DNA of 64,000 bases from Bimastos eiseni (GCA_959347315.1 OY365810.1:8373147-8437146); one strand, 5' to 3'. Positions 44,915 through 58,290 are shown, numbered from the stretch's first letter. Notes: generated by a model from the letters alone, not told the origin. Numbers and translations are program-made.

Positions 44915-46391
44915 ATGGGTCGTAGAAAGAAGTCGCGGAAACCTCCTCCAAAGCGAAAGATAATTGAACCTTTGGAATCTGTCTTCAACTGTCCATTCTG
45001 TAACAATGAGAAAAGCTGCGATGTTAAGATGTGAGTTGGTTCTTCTTATCGTCTTCATTTGGACATATTGAAGTGAAGTTGGGAATTTTTGTTGGTATCT
45101 TTCACAGCCACTTGAAGTTTCTCTGTCAAGCTGTGCGGCTGCATTGGTAGAGTGTTAGTTAAAAGAATGCTTATTTTCTTGCGGTTTAGCCAAACCTGAC
45201 CAGCCGAAGCTGAAGACTCTTGTATGAAAACACTTGTGAGACAATGCTGTCATATAATTGATTTCTTCTGCCTCTGCATGTAATGCATAATGGCTCATCA
45301 AAACCAAGTCTTTATCAGGTCAGTATCCTAGGATCAACCCATAAGAATGTTGTTGAGTTTAATTATCTAGTTTAACCCCTTAACCATGAACCCCGAGTTA
45401 ACTTGGCCCTCGAGAACTCATTGTGAAGCGTGAACCCCGAGTTGATTCGTCTGTGCGTTATGCATTTATTTATTCACTGCACATCCAGCACAAACTCATT
45501 CTAATGCCGATATCATAATATTTTTGTTTTACAATTGTTCTTCCAGCTTTCCATATAATAAATAAGTCATTTGCTGGGTGTGTTGACTAAAATAATACAT
45601 CGGAAACTTAGTTCATACTAACAATAGCTTTGGGTCGTTGAAGGTCTTTGGGCTGCAAGCATTGTATATGAAATGACGAAATGCATCGTTTATTGCTGGT
45701 AACAAAGTTTGTCTGATTTAAATAGGTCAAACTAAATTCTAGTTTTAGTGACGTTATAATGTCAGAAAAATAAAGAGAGTAAAGATTGTCGAAAGCCCTG
45801 TGTGATCAAAGGATGGGTCGCAAGCATTTTTGTTCAAAATACGTCATTTATTGTTTTTTAAATGATAATAAAATTCATTAATATGACTTATATGTTGACC
45901 ATGATTCTCAGAGCAAAGAACGGCTACTGGATTACTACACTTACAAATATCTGTCGTCATTTAATCGCTGTTGTTTTTGAAGAATACCTTGAAACAACTG
46001 CAAATGTGTAGTAAAAAGAACCATTTTGTTCCAAGGGTTAACGGTCTTGGTGTGTCGGTTAAGAACAATGTGTCTTATGTCAGACTGTGGGTGCATAATG
46101 TTTGCACTTCCAAAGAAGCATCAGTTTTTTTATCATTTTGTTGTAGCCATCATTTAATTTATCGGTTCTGCTTTGTATGAAAAATATTACCTTACCCTGT
46201 ATTTGATAGTTACCTGCTATCCGACAATAATGAAGATTTAGTTGTTGAATTTCAGGGACCGTGCTCGCAACACAGGGTACATCACCTGTCGCGTGTGTTC
46301 TGAGGACTTCCAGACAACGATAAATTATCTGTCAGAAGCGATTGATGTCTACAGTGACTGGGTCGATGCTTGTGAAAATGCAAATGCATAA
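44915..46391 (+). CDS. ELOF1: transcription elongation factor 1 homologue (ELOF1)
   Basis: Two exons, 44915-45030 and 46256-46391, give exactly 83 residues, the family's usual length. The N-terminus [15 protein letters not shown] is the basic tail of ELOF1. The zinc ribbon has C26, C29, C50 and C53, with the highly conserved [19 protein letters not shown] and DVYSDW.DACE motifs. ELOF1 travels with RNA polymerase II, supports elongation through chromatin and takes part in transcription-coupled repair; this is known of the family. The donor is GTGAGT and the acceptor TTTCAG; the intron splits the codon for Met39. An acceptor-like TTTTTAG seven bases before the ATG suggests a non-coding first exon. 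AATAAA at 46617-46622 is the likely poly(A) signal. Confidence 0.97.
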
Positions 46392-46616
46392 ACCCCAGCA
46401 GCATTTACCAGACTTTTGCTGCTGAAAGGACTAAATGTTTTTTTCCATGCTTTCTCTGGGCATCTTGTTCTGTTAGCCCATATGGATATCAGTTTCTGAT
46501 TCTAGATGGGTTATGTGAAGTGGATTCTGAACAGGTCCAATATAAACTGTTACTGTTTGTTGACTTATGTCGTAATATGATTTTAATATGATTTTCAGAT
46601 AATCCCATGTTTTAAA

Positions 46617-46622
46617 AATAAA
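46617..46622 (+). terminator. poly(A) signal of ELOF1
   Basis: AATAAA about 225 bp after the stop codon; the first canonical hexamer I found downstream of the gene. Confidence 0.6.
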
Positions 46623-46629
46623 ACATCAC

Positions 46630-49110
46630 TGTTTCTTTTAGTATTAGAATTGGTTAGTTCTCTTTTTACATGTTATCAATGTGCTTTTCATTAGGTGCTG
46701 TGGCGACAAACATGTTCGTTGTTGATATCTGCAATATTAATATCAACAATGTTTTTAATATTAATGTGGGATACATGGTAGTAGTGTATTTGCTTGCTGT
46801 ATTATCAACTGCCATAGCTTCATCCACTTAACTTGGCTATGAAGTGGTTCACCAATTGCAGTTTTGGTCCTTTTAAGGAAAAACACGACCATTTACCCTT
46901 TTTCTCTTCAGAAAATTATCTGAACTTGCCAATGTGTTTCAGACATCACATCATATGCATGTTAAATCAAATAACTGAGTTTTACTTCCAATAATAAAGC
47001 ATTTATTAAAGTGCTGTTAATATTAATATTTTTTTACTAGTGACTGTTAACATTAATGTATTACTTATGAATACTGTTTGTAAGAAACATTTCTATCAGA
47101 AATGAGCTTAGCAGGTATGCAGCCAAAGTTTTGATTGAATATGGTGTTTTGTTTTATTTTCTGTCTCCAGTTTGTCATAATTGACTTGTAAAAAGGATTA
47201 AATATTTGTTCATAATAGTTTTAATTCATCACGAAACACAGAATGCTTTCATATAAACCATTCATTGCAAAATAATTCACTTGGTCAACTGTTAAAATGA
47301 ATCACTTTGGCAACCATGTATCAGAGTCACTTTATCAACTGTGTAATAAAAATGTTGTTTTTAAGATTATCTGTGCAGTTTACAAGACGTTTTGTTATAT
47401 TGTTCTAGTTTAGCCTTCATTGTTCGCAGTGCTTTTACCTAAATTTTACACATAATTACGTTATACAAGAACTTTCAACAGTCCGTTTGGGTGTGCGGTA
47501 ATCGAGGTTCTAGTGTGCACTGCATTCGGGAAAGCAGTTAGGAAAGAGCCACATTCCACAGCTGCGGAAAGAAAGCTTCTAATACTTTGTTGCTATGGTT
47601 GTGTGTTGGGGTAAGCTCACCACTTTAATGACGAAAGTATACTAAAGTGACCAGGGAACCAGCTCAGCTCGCCGTTGAAGTGCTGCGGGACTGCTCGTGT
47701 TCATTTTTTTCATTAGCAGTGAAATATGATAACTGGATGAAGTTAAAGCCTTCTCATAAAAGACATCTTAATACATTTAATTCAGGAAGACTATGTTATT
47801 ATACAATGTTTACTAATGTGAAACCTGGTATAAATTGGTGTTAAATGCAACGGCTGTATAAGCATACACACTGAATTCAAGTCATAATTATGTGACCTCA
47901 GGCTTTCAACCATTGTGGCCTCATTCTTTAACAGTTGATTTGCAAAGTTCAATTTTAAATGCAGGCTGTAATGAGATGCTCTATATTGCTGTACTTCTAA
48001 CAGCTTCTAACAACCGAATGAAAACCATGAGATTTTACAAAAGAGATTTATAACAAAATGTTACATTGTATGTTCACAAAGAACAGCCAGGATCATCCGA
48101 CAGAATGTGTATATATCTAGTTACACTGTACAAGAATACGTCATGATCGCATAAGCAAAGGTTAAGGTATTACTTGAACATGCGTTGACTGACCAGTCCT
48201 TGCTTGTTTACATGATCGTAGAGTTGAAGATGAAGGTTAAAAATACTGTACTTGAGCAAAACTTAGTTGAGTAATATACATGTATTATATTTATATAACA
48301 GCTATTTATATTTATTATATCCACATAATTTGTCTCTTTAGATGCACATAAAGCTTTAGCTTATCATCATTTGAATGGCACTACATAGGCTTCTCTTTAC
48401 ACAAATTTAGACATGCCTTAATTAATTAATCTTCTGACATTCCTTTGCTATGTTTGGGATTTTACTAACCAATGATCACCGACTTGTGCATTTATATATC
48501 GATTTTATACACAAACACATAGTTAAAAAAAATGTTAAATTATAATTTGTTGCTAAACTTAGTTTTGTATCTAATTCATGAGAAAATCACAATGCCACAA
48601 CAAGAAGAAAAGCCCATTTCATTGATTGTTAATTTCGAAAACGAGAAATGTATTAGTTGTTAAAAGTTAAAAACATTATTTTGTTAATTTTTTATTACAT
48701 GAAAATGTAGAGCTTTGCATATGGAACAAACAATATTCGGATTCGGTACTCGGGGGGGGGGAAGTATACCCAGCTGACCCCTATTAGAACCTCTCATAAA
48801 TGTCAACATAAAACAAATTACTGAGGGGTGAAACTAGGGGACTTTACTATGCTGTCTCCTCCTCTGAACACGGCCACTCTATCTCTGCTTCTCACTTGGC
48901 CATGCTTATGGGTGATGATTGCACTATGAATCATTCTGCTTTCTGTTTTGTCATCTACTGTAAACAGAAGCACTCGCAAAAACACAGCCAAAGTGAAAAC
49001 ATTCATCATGTAAACTGCATCCTGAACAGAAAATGAAAGCACATTTACATCATAAAAATATAACAATATACGAAACCATCATACATGTATAATATATATA
49101 TGCTATGTAC
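46630..49110. other. AT-rich intergenic region, no gene seen
   Basis: No supported gene. A poly-G run of about 10 lies near 48751. A minus-strand frame 48818-49066 preceded by TTCTGTTCAG could be mistaken for a terminal exon but matches nothing I know. Confidence 0.4.
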
Positions 49111-49124
49111 AGTTGTATTGTATA

Positions 49125-49310
49125 AACTGATTGGGCAGGGTGGTCAGCCTGTAATGCAGAGAGTAGGGGTTCAAGCCTCGTTTAAAGCAATTACTGTGTA
49201 GGGATTGTGAACAAGTCCTTTGCACACAGTTGCCCTGTACCATCTATGTTTTGTATTATGATCATGTGCACTTATGACCTTTACAAGTAATGAGGACCGT
49301 CCAGCAAATA
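49125..49310 (+). mobile_element. tRNA-like SINE, copy 1
   Basis: Contains a B-box-like GGGGTTCAAGCCT and shares an ordered series of motifs with 60990-61180: CACTGTGTA, AACAAGTCCTTTGC/GAGCAAGTCTTTCAT, CAGTACCAT/TGTACCAT, ATCATGTGCA. This is a tRNA-derived SINE structure by inference. Confidence 0.55.
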
Positions 49311-49358
49311 CAGTTACTGTAGGCCCTGTATATATATATATATACATATTGAATATAT

Positions 49359-49716
49359 TGGGGATGAACCAAAACAACTCGACTCGGCCCGAGTTTTGAA
49401 GCACTCTGCATGACTCAGAAGAACAAAACAATGAGTCCAAGTTTTAATCTTTTTGACTTTCTGTTTTGAAAACTAAAATCAGAATTTTTAATTTACAAAA
49501 TGACAATCAACCTAACTGAACACACAAATACTGTTACTCATAGTACTTACTAGTCACTGCTTTCTAGTGTAAAGCTAAATATAATTCATAGAAGTTGTGC
49601 AAACTGCCATCTAAAAATCAAGAGAATGAGACTTTGAATATCCTAAACTCGGACTCGGCAAAATACAACTCTTAAAACTCCGACGCGGCAAGAAATTCAA
49701 ACTTGGTTCATCCCTA
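49359..49716. mobile_element. short inverted-terminal-repeat element, about 358 bp
   Basis: Starts GGGGATGAACCAA and ends TTGGTTCATCCCTA, inverted complements with one mismatch. It sits in TA-rich DNA, so a target duplication cannot be judged. A diverged copy in opposite orientation lies at 58030-58290. hAT-like ends are possible. Confidence 0.65.
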
Positions 49717-50498
49717 ATATATATATATATATACACAATTATATTCATTAGTGTAACAATATAATTAATTATTATATAAAGATAAGGAAATATGTTGCTA
49801 TGTGTAAGTGGCATGTGCCCGATTTCCAACACAATTGCTTAAAATTCTAGAGGCTGCAATTAAGACATCACTGACACTCTTCTGCATAAAATTGCGTATG
49901 CCCGCATACCGGTGATTAATGTAACGCAAGCATTTATATAGAAACGGCCCAAAAAATTAGCATCCCTGTTAATACTTAAAACTGATCTGAATAAATCAGA
50001 CACGAGAACATCAGCTGTAAGAATACTAGTCCTGTGGTAAAGAAACAGAAGTTGATGCAGCTGGTAATAACTGGCTTAATTAATATACTGTTATATGGTA
50101 CACAATAAGCTGAAATACGGTAGAAGTGAACTGTTACAAAAGAAAATTCCATTTCGTCAACAACTTTCACAAAAGAATTAAGTGGGATTTCAGTATATCA
50201 TGATTCTGTACAATAACAATTTTATACCAACATTACATCCACAGCATAGTCTGCATACTGCTCCAAGCCATACAGGAATATTAGAACATTTATATTGTAT
50301 CTTCAACATGGTTGGTTATTTTCTCAGCTATATCAGAAAAACTCAGAGCTTTGGTTGAAGATTGTCATTGACAGAACTTCTACATGGCCTTTTCCAGCAG
50401 ATTGTCAAAAACAAGGCATCATCCAAATTACATCAACTCCATAAAGTTAAAAGGCACCAACTGCTCAGCAGTTCCAGTTTACCACCAGGATGGGAGAC

Positions 50499-50681
50499 TT
50501 AAAAACCAGGTGGAGGAGGAAGAGGTGGAAGAGCTCTTCTGCGGTCCATGGTTGAGTGGCGCGCCATGGTAGAACGTCGAGGAGGAAGAGCAATGGGTAA
50601 GCCATCAACAGCATTTTCTCGCGGTGGAAGAATTGGCATGGTGCCAGTTCTAGCCAGAGGACGATGAGCAGGAGTGGTCGG
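50499..50681 (-). CDS. DOK-like last exon: proline-rich tail
   Basis: Acceptor TTTTACAG, 183 bp including TAA at 50499-50501. It encodes [20 protein letters not shown] and ends [10 protein letters not shown]. It is phase 0, consistent with the previous exon. The assignment rests on phase and on the proline-rich tail expected for DOK proteins. Confidence 0.75.
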   Translation of the reverse strand, partial: PTTPAHRPLARTGTMPILPPRENAVDGLPIALPPRRSTMARHSTMDRRRALPPLPPPPGF

Positions 50682-53600
50682 CTGTAAAACAGAAAACATG
50701 GCTTGCACACCTAGAGCACTACAGAGATTATGAAACACATTCATTTTGTCTGTGCCATATCATTCGTAATTTGCCACTTGCTTTGTCTATGGCTATGGTT
50801 ACTATGGTGTCTATGATTATGGTATCCATGCCTATGGTTACTATGGTTACGGTATCCATTGTTATTATCCCTTTGCGTATGGTCATGGTTGCCTATGTTT
50901 AATGTTACCTACTTTGTTTTGTCTTGGATACTGTTTTGTGTACTTTTTATTTATTTCATAAGCTGAAGTTTTCACATTTTCAAGCTATGTTTTTGAAATT
51001 ATAGGCTTCCTTGATTTAATATAAGTTTAACACGACATGAAAAAAGTAAGTCATTACTATGACAAATTAAGTTATTACTATGATAAAATAAGTAATTACT
51101 ATGACAAATTAAGTTATTATTATGACAAACTAAGTTATTACTATGACAAATATAACCATGTCTGGGGAAAACAAACCACTTAACTTTGACCAATTTAGAT
51201 ATAATTCATGATTTTTCATGTATAATACTTGATCATGATTTAAAAAATAACCAACAATGTACCTCTTCCAATCTCTTTGCAGGCCTTTTATTCCAACTCA
51301 AAACATATCTCTTCCTCAAATCCTGATCCTTTCTCTTTTCCCTACCATTCATATACCACAACTACCAAGCACCATCCACTACATGCTATCTGCAGCCTGC
51401 ATAACCATCATTATCTTCATCATATTACTGCCTGATATTCTGCATGTTACAGTTTAAAACATATACAGAAAGGCTGCACAGAAGTTTTTATGTGCCAGGG
51501 TAATCACAGAAACACCTGCACTAGGTCCTTACAGTAAATACCAAGTTACACTAACTAAAAACACAAGAGGTTATGATTATTCTAACACGAATGTTCAGCC
51601 ATCTATTCCTGCACACAGTGCTACCGTATCAAGAAATGATGTTCCAGCAACATCAATTTGAATCAACATTAAGCGATATGTGATAATAACTATTCTGACC
51701 TGACTGGGTGTGTTGAAGCGATAGGCCTGTGAAATAGCAAGGCTGGCATTATGCACCTTCTGGTAGATCTGTTCACCATAGATTGTATTAAAGATGAAAA
51801 TACCTTCCCCTGTTGGACAGGACCTTGACACGATGATAACAAGAAATGACATAACATTAACTACGTCATTCCATTAACTTGGCCTACCGTTCTAAAATAC
51901 AGACTGTGATAAGAATATCGTTTAGCAAAACGAAAATAAAACTCTTCTCTCTGGTATCACGTGTTATAACTGGCCTTTGCTTGTCTTTCTGTTTTCCGTC
52001 GTGTTTACATTTCTTTTAATGTTTTTTTTTCTTGTTGTAGCTTACTCATTACTTAGTATATTTATTCCTTAAGTTGTATGTCGTTTTCTTCTCTACACAG
52101 CATGTAGCCATGATCCAAGATCCACTTAGTAACTTATCTAAAGACTAAATGGTTACCCAGTTTCAGTGAGACGTGTTCCTTTATAAAATACCCATTGTTA
52201 GCATCTATCACTCTATTATTTTGTTGGGATTTGTTAGTTCAATTAGATTACTGATGATTAATGTCACAAAATAAAATGGTACTTGATTTGATTTGAAAGA
52301 AGTCTCAAGTTTTACCATAGTGATCATCGCTGCAACTGACCTTCCACACTCAAAAGTGAATTTGGTATTATCACGGCCATAGCGGCGCAAAGTATTAAGC
52401 GGCCAGCCAATGATGCGCTTCTTGGGATCTTCAGCGTCCAGCAAGTATAACGTCTCGGTGGTACACTGCAAAAGGCACTCGCCATGCAAACTCAAGCTCA
52501 GATTCGGCAGAAGATACACATTGAAAATGTCTACAAATGAACAACAAAATGTTTAATTGCTTACAGAGAGCATTGTCTCATATTGATTTCTCCCATCTTG
52601 TTCAAGCTATGTACAACACAATCACATTGTTCCAGTGAGCAATAACTGAGTGCTGCGTAGAATGACATCAGTGGTCACAGTCACTCTTCATCACTCTATT
52701 TGAGGTTTGTATCTTAACAGAACATTTTAGATTGTCACGCTATCTATTGGGTAATTGAATCAAGAAGTCTAGGATGCATATAAATGGTTTTCACAGCAAG
52801 ATACCTTGAGCAGTTGATTCGGAGGCACAGCTAAGGAGGTCCATCCCAGGTGGAGCTGTCATAGGTCGAGAGAGTGGCAGACAGGTGCTCCGAAGCGCCA
52901 TCTGCCAGCTCAACAAGTCAGCATCTGAACAAAAACACAGCCTTCCATCTCAATATCAAGAAACAATTCGTATCCATCAGTTGACAGCAAATCTGCTCAA
53001 TGCTTAATGTTCTGGACTGTCAACCAAACGGTCATGGGTTGAAATCAGAATTTACAATTGAGTTTCCCATACTCTACGCTCGGCATATGCTCATCGACCA
53101 AATACCAAATTCAGTCATGTGTCAAATTCCATGCTGAAGGTTCTGCGCTGGTTTCCTATGCCTCAGCATAAAGAGTACAGGGTTGCCTCCTTGGTATGGC
53201 AATTGATGCCAGTTGGGCCTCGCTCCAACTTACCTACTTGACCTGTGTCGAGTACTCAGAGTAGTAGCTCCCATCACTCAGCATGTAGGGGTTGCTCTCA
53301 GTCATGCTTGGCTGTGCCCTACAGAGTGACACTATCATGCAAAATCATGATCTTTCTGTGGTATGAATGGCCTCCCTCCCTCTTCACTTGTGTTGTTTTC
53401 TCCTAGGACACTGCCCTTAACATTCTGACACATTCAATAATTACTCGAAAACTTCTGTTTGACCAAGCAGGAGTTGGGAGCACCTCTGAGCAGTTTCCTT
53501 GAAGAAGTGCTATGTAAATGAGTGAATGAAAATGCTGAGGCTAAGAAAATGAAGTCGCCAAGACTTCATACACACGGCTGCCTCATCAGGTGAGCTCAAG

Positions 53601-56600
53601 GAACTTTTCTTCTTCTTCTAATAAAGTTTCAACTTTAAAAAAATAAGTACAAAACAAATTTTAAAAACACATTAACACCACAGAAATTAAAATACAAAAA
53701 GTAAAAAATTAGCCTTTGTTATAAGATAAATATTAATCTCATTCATTGAGTGAAGCAAAAATTTTGTCTTTGCTGTATTACTGTTATAAGGGCATTTGGT
53801 AGGGAAATCATGGTATACACAAATGTATTGCCCTACTACCACATCAACTATCATGAATCACTCTGTAAACAGCAAACTGATATCTGTTTAGAAACTTTAG
53901 AACTAGACAACACATAATTATGTACTTGAATCTATACATACGTATACAAGATGTGGCATATATGGTTTGGAGATAGTTAGTTGTGCAAGTGATGTAGAGT
54001 GAGGTGTTCCACCAAAACCAAGCTCATGCAGCTATTTTTATGAAAATGAGGTTCCTTCATTTAAATTTTACGTGAAATAACATTTCTAACAATGTCAAAA
54101 TTATTATGATATTTTCAGTTAACCTGAGAAATACCAATTCTAGTGTAAAATCATGAATGTACTAATAACTATCGAGAATATCATAATCACAGTATAGAAA
54201 GTCTTTGAGAATGCATAGAAACAATGAAGCTAGCTAGTGCTGCAAAATATGTTGTTTTTAAAAATAATATTACAACATTAATAAATAATTATATAAAATG
54301 ACATTCAGAGCTGCTTATACAGGTAAACGAAGCTACATACGGTCGCTATATGGCAATATATCTGATTTAAACGTCATTTTTTTTATATACAATAACGTGA
54401 GTTTAGCAGAAAACATACAAAATGTTTTCATCAAGATAAAAAATTTTCATAAGATTATAACAATGTTACACGAATTTGAAATAACTGAGTACAATATTTT
54501 GACCCTGCAGACAATGCTGCCCATTTATTCTCATTGCATTTTGCAACATGTGCCTTGGCCTTGACAGAGCACATCACATTTGGCTTCAAGAAGATAAACT
54601 TCATGACATAGCATTCAAAGGCAGATACACTTTCAGAAGGGTATTCGAAGAATACAAAGATGGAGTAGGAGATCATCGTCTCATGTATACACAAACCTGT
54701 CCTTTGAAACATGGCTAGACCTCATCATGTCATAAATGGCAGCTAATGGCTCAGTGTAAAGGCCAATGAACGAGAGAAAACCATCAACAGTATCTAAGAC
54801 AAGCCGCATTTAATTTCCCCACCCCTCCCATAGTCATACTAACAATAACTAAGACTCCCAAATGGTTCCCCCCCCCAGTAGCAGCCAGACGAGTTGGACC
54901 TAGTACTCTTCCCTCCATCTGAACTAAACAGCATAATAATAACAACAACCATTAGTAATAGGCCGCATGGTAAAAACCAAATGGACACACAGTTGCCTTC
55001 CAGCTAGCCAAAGTATCTATGCTCTCTATGACCTACTATCACAACCTATCAACTGGTGTAAATGGGTTTGCCTGATAAATTTATTAGCATTGGAGCAATA
55101 ATTTCAAGTCATTTTATAAAAATATGTTGTCATATACTGTAAGGCTACTTAATATATCTGTAATCCTTTGTACTAATCAATCAATCAATAAATCCATAAG
55201 CACTGAAAACCAGTTGTTAGTTAATTTCTAATCAAACTAATAGATATCATTTGCCAGCTATTAAGCTAATTTAACAGCTTTTAACTGTTCAATCCCAGCT
55301 CCTTACTTCACTCATATGTGCTTTATTTCATTCCTACGTCACAACAACAACCTATGAGGAAAGTCATATTCTAAAATAAGAATAGAGGACCGGTTCCACT
55401 GTGTAATGTATTCATTTACTAATTGTACAATTGCCTGATTAGCAAAGAGGTTGATTTATTTAATCTAACAATTAGGCATCATGACATCTAACTTAAAATC
55501 ACCGAAATGACCCACACAGAAGGTCATAATCTATATTCCTGCCTTAAAATCACAAGAAACAATGGTGAATATTATTCTCTTAGCCCAAAGTAACAATGAC
55601 TCAAAAAATTGCATTTTATCCACTAAAGCAAACAAACATCCCATCCACGAAACCTCAAAGAATCCTATAATATTATATTTTTCTACCTCTTATTACGAGA
55701 AAGGCACAGTTGTCATAAATTAATCGATCGCTCAGTATGACTGGAGAACGTCAACACCCTGATTACCATTATTGACTACCATCATTTTCTTATAGTAACT
55801 CTCTTATGCTTATGAAAATTTAAAAACTGGATTGATGAAAAAAATTCAACTAAATGGAGGCTGGGTTGATGAAAAGAAATATACATTAATGGAAGGTGGA
55901 TCAATGAAAATATCATGCTTGAGTAGAAGCTGGAATGATAAGATAATGCTGTTACGATGGAAGTGTGGTCGATGAAAAGAAGGCTGTGCATGCAGAAACT
56001 GGACTGATAAAAAGATATACACCTAAACGAAAGCTGCATCGATGACAAAAACAAACCTGAATGGAAGTTGGATCTACGATAAGGATCATTTCACTACTAT
56101 ATTCGTAATCAGTGACCTTGATTTAGCCAGAAAGCATGTTTTTTTGTTATTAAATATATATTTCACAGAGTGTTGACGTACTCCAGCAATACCAGATCAC
56201 TTGACTTGTATTGGTAAAGTATGGTCTCAATTCTCTACTAAGGTTTTCACTATGCGAAGACCTTGAGCAAATAATTCACACACGGTTGTTCATTCATTAC
56301 CACCAACGCAAAGCAGGGAAGTATCAAATGCAGTTGTGTCATATGATTTGATGAGTCAGTCTGAAGAGGCTATATATAAATAGGTGATCACAACAACAGT
56401 TACAATTACAAGAACCAGTGGTAGTTTTACCTGATCCAAGTGCCATGAGCATGGCCGGTTCCTCATTGAACACAATGGCAAGAGCATTTCGTCGGACACT
56501 CGAAGGTAGAATGGTAATGTCTCTAACGTTCTGTAGGTTGACAACCTTTCGAACGCTATCTGTGAACTGCGACGTCTTTTCATCACGAAAGGCGTCTAAT

Positions 56601-56656
56601 CGCAGTGGACCCTTGCTCGAAGATTTCCTCAGGATCACGAAACGTGTCTTCCAAAT
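50499..56656 (-). CDS. DOK4/5/6-like: DOK4/5/6-like docking protein (PH and PTB domains)
   Basis: Five exons join in phase: 56431-56656, 52805-52924, 52341-52530, 51700-51823 and 50499-50681, giving 280 residues without the first exon. The PH part begins [20 protein letters not shown], very close to DOK4/5/6, and includes the conserved Trp of the last helix ([10 protein letters not shown]). The PTB part has FNVYLLP, LRRYGRD and FTFECGR, with arginines that bind phosphotyrosine in the family, then GEQIYQKVH. The C-terminus is proline-rich ([10 protein letters not shown]), a likely SH3 ligand. Family members are membrane-recruited adaptors downstream of receptor tyrosine kinases such as RET and Trk. 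The protein would be a little shorter than vertebrate DOK4-6 (about 330). The start exon is not secured. Confidence 0.9.
51700..51823 (-). CDS. DOK-like exon: PTB domain, second part
   Basis: 124 bp, acceptor TGTCAAG and donor GGTCAGAA. It encodes [20 protein letters not shown] and the C-terminal PTB helix. The polypyrimidine tract is weak, but the phase and family alignment support it. Confidence 0.87.
52341..52530 (-). CDS. DOK-like exon: PTB domain, first part
   Basis: 190 bp between TTTGTAG and GGTCAG. It encodes [18 protein letters not shown], the strand pair up to [12 protein letters not shown] and FTFECG. Confidence 0.9.
52805..52924 (-). CDS. DOK-like exon: end of PH domain and linker
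   Basis: Acceptor TTGTTCAG, donor GGTATC; 120 bp. It encodes [18 protein letters not shown] and a linker ending SESTAQ. The phases fit both neighbours and create Asp codons at both junctions. Confidence 0.88.
52985..53065 (+). mobile_element. tRNA-like SINE head
   Basis: GGACTGTCAACCAAACGGTC followed by ATGGGTTGAAATC resembles an anticodon arm and T arm of a tRNA with decayed positions, a typical SINE head. It does not form a clean tRNA gene. Confidence 0.35.
53120..53530 (+). mobile_element. LINE 3' fragment in the DOK-like intron
   Basis: Broken frames give [20 protein letters not shown], then a serine-rich [12 protein letters not shown] block, as in the last part of CR1/L2-like reverse transcriptases. 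It ends GTGCTATGTAAATGAGTGAATGA, a typical tail repeat (written here as GTGCTATGTAAATG plus AGTGAATGA). Confidence 0.6.
53540..55790. other. DOK-like intron, no other gene seen
   Basis: AT-rich intronic sequence. I recognised no coding exon or repeat family in it. Confidence 0.45.
55800..56075. repeat. composite repeat family, minus orientation
   Basis: AACTGGATTGATGAAAA, AAATGGAGGCTGGGTTGATG, GTTACGATGGAAGTG and related units: the inverse of the units at 31.5-34 kb. It lies within the DOK-like gene. Confidence 0.75.
56431..56656 (-). CDS. DOK-like exon: PH domain core
   Basis: Acceptor GACTTGCAG, donor GGTAAAAC; 226 bp, phase 0 to phase 1. It encodes the RKSSSKGP strand pair and continues to [13 protein letters not shown]. 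Confidence 0.9.
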
Positions 56657-56659
56657 CTG

Positions 56660-58025
56660 CAAGTCAACATATAACTCAAAACTTTGCAGTATGGAGACAT
56701 TCTGTGCTGGACATGTTTCTGGAACACTCCGTTAAAAAAATAATTTTATGTAAGTTGATGCAACCAGTGATGTTGTTTTGTCAGGTCATGCTTGATGCTG
56801 AGATGTTTTTATTCAAGACAATACAATGATACAACTGTAATTTTATAATGCCCTCGTCATAAAAAGCCAGGGGTGCACATTGAAGCCATTAAGAGCCATA
56901 GGCAGACTGGAAGCTCTATGTCAGTGTTTAATTTTACAAATATTAAGTAAGTATTTTCTTTATTAAGATTGCCTGCAAGCGCACAACACGTATTGTTAAA
57001 ATGTAATGCGATCAATATTTTAGTAAATGCTACTAAGGAAATTATTGTTTCTAAATCTGATTGTTCAATTCATACATGAATAAGACAATAGGAGCTTAAC
57101 AATAGGACGACCTTCTCTTAAGCAGAGAGTCTTTGTGTAAACTGCCTTAGAAAAACACTAGACCAAACATAAAACAACAGTCCTTCTATCATCTTTTTGA
57201 TTATGATGCTGAAAACGAACGAGTTTCTAAGATCTTCCAATTTTAATAATTTAGATGGAATTGAAAACCGAAGGTTAACAACTGATGACAAGGTCCCTCC
57301 ACTGGTAAATACATTTATTCTCAAAGCGTAGGCTACACAGGTCGGGAGAGATAATAACGCTGATAGTGTTTTAGACCTTTTGTGTGACCTGACTCCATTT
57401 ATTGCTGTTTGACGGCAACCAATTTAACCTAATGCAGGTCCATTAGCAGCAATTTCGAATGAAAGCGGATCTACGAATGCGGCTGAAACGGACAGGATAT
57501 CAGAAGATTTGTCATTGATAACAGGCACACAACTGTGACGCATACATTTATATGTTCTAAGCTGCATAATGTTATCAGTCACATGCAGCCATTTTCATCA
57601 GTAAACTCCGAAACCGCCACATTCAATGAGTCCAAACAAGACAGTGTGATACCAGTAGTGGAGATTAGTGACCAGCAATGGGGTCAGTATATACGGCTGT
57701 CAGAAGCCGGTACTGGCTCCCAATTCAGACCAACAGTAATCCACTGGTTTGGTTTTTCTTGGTAGACAACTAAAGCAAGAAGTACCCCAAGGTTTCTTGG
57801 AAGCAAGGCTTAAGTAAGTTGTTGCCTTAGCATTATGGTTGAGGAAAAACACTGAGAAAACAAATCCCAGACAGTCACCTTCACTGGCACCCTATATTTG
57901 TACCAGAGGTGGTTGGCTACATGTACTTGCCATTATCCATGGCAATGCTGGCCCAGTCAGACAACCTTATTCTGAACACAATGAATCTTTTGATGCAAGC
58001 TTCCCATAAAGTTGTCAACATCTGA
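56660..58025. other. no gene seen
   Basis: If the DOK-like gene starts further right this is intron. I searched the minus strand for the missing start of the PH domain and did not find it. Confidence 0.4.
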
Positions 58026-58029
58026 ACTG

Positions 58030-58290
58030 AGTACCGAGTTTTACGAGTTGAATTTTGCCGAGTCCGAGTTTAGAATATATTTTAAACAACTCATATTATC
58101 TTGCCTTTTTGGTTGGCAGTTTGCACAGCGTTTAGGACATTTTATAATCTTGTCTAAAGTTTATACTAGAAAGCAGTAACTAATAAGTACTAATAGTAGC
58201 AGTGTTTTTGGTTTTAGTTAGGTCGAATGTCGTTTTGTAAATAAAAATAACAGTATTTTGTTTTAGTTGCGTTGATTGTCGTTTTTATAG
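58030..58290. mobile_element. diverged inverse copy of the 49.4-kb element
   Basis: Reverse complement shares ACTCGGACTCGGCAAAAT, GCAAACTGCCA, ACTGCTTTCTAGT and AGTACTTA in the same order as 49359-49716. One end appears lost. Confidence 0.6.

Noticed and set aside
48818..49066. Minus-strand frame preceded by TTCTGTTCAG, a possible last exon of the DOK-like gene
   Set aside because: The proline-rich exon ending at 50499 fits phase and family better, and this frame has no recognisable motif.
52985..53065. A true tRNA gene
   Set aside because: The cloverleaf is incomplete and the T-arm motif is altered; a SINE head is more likely.
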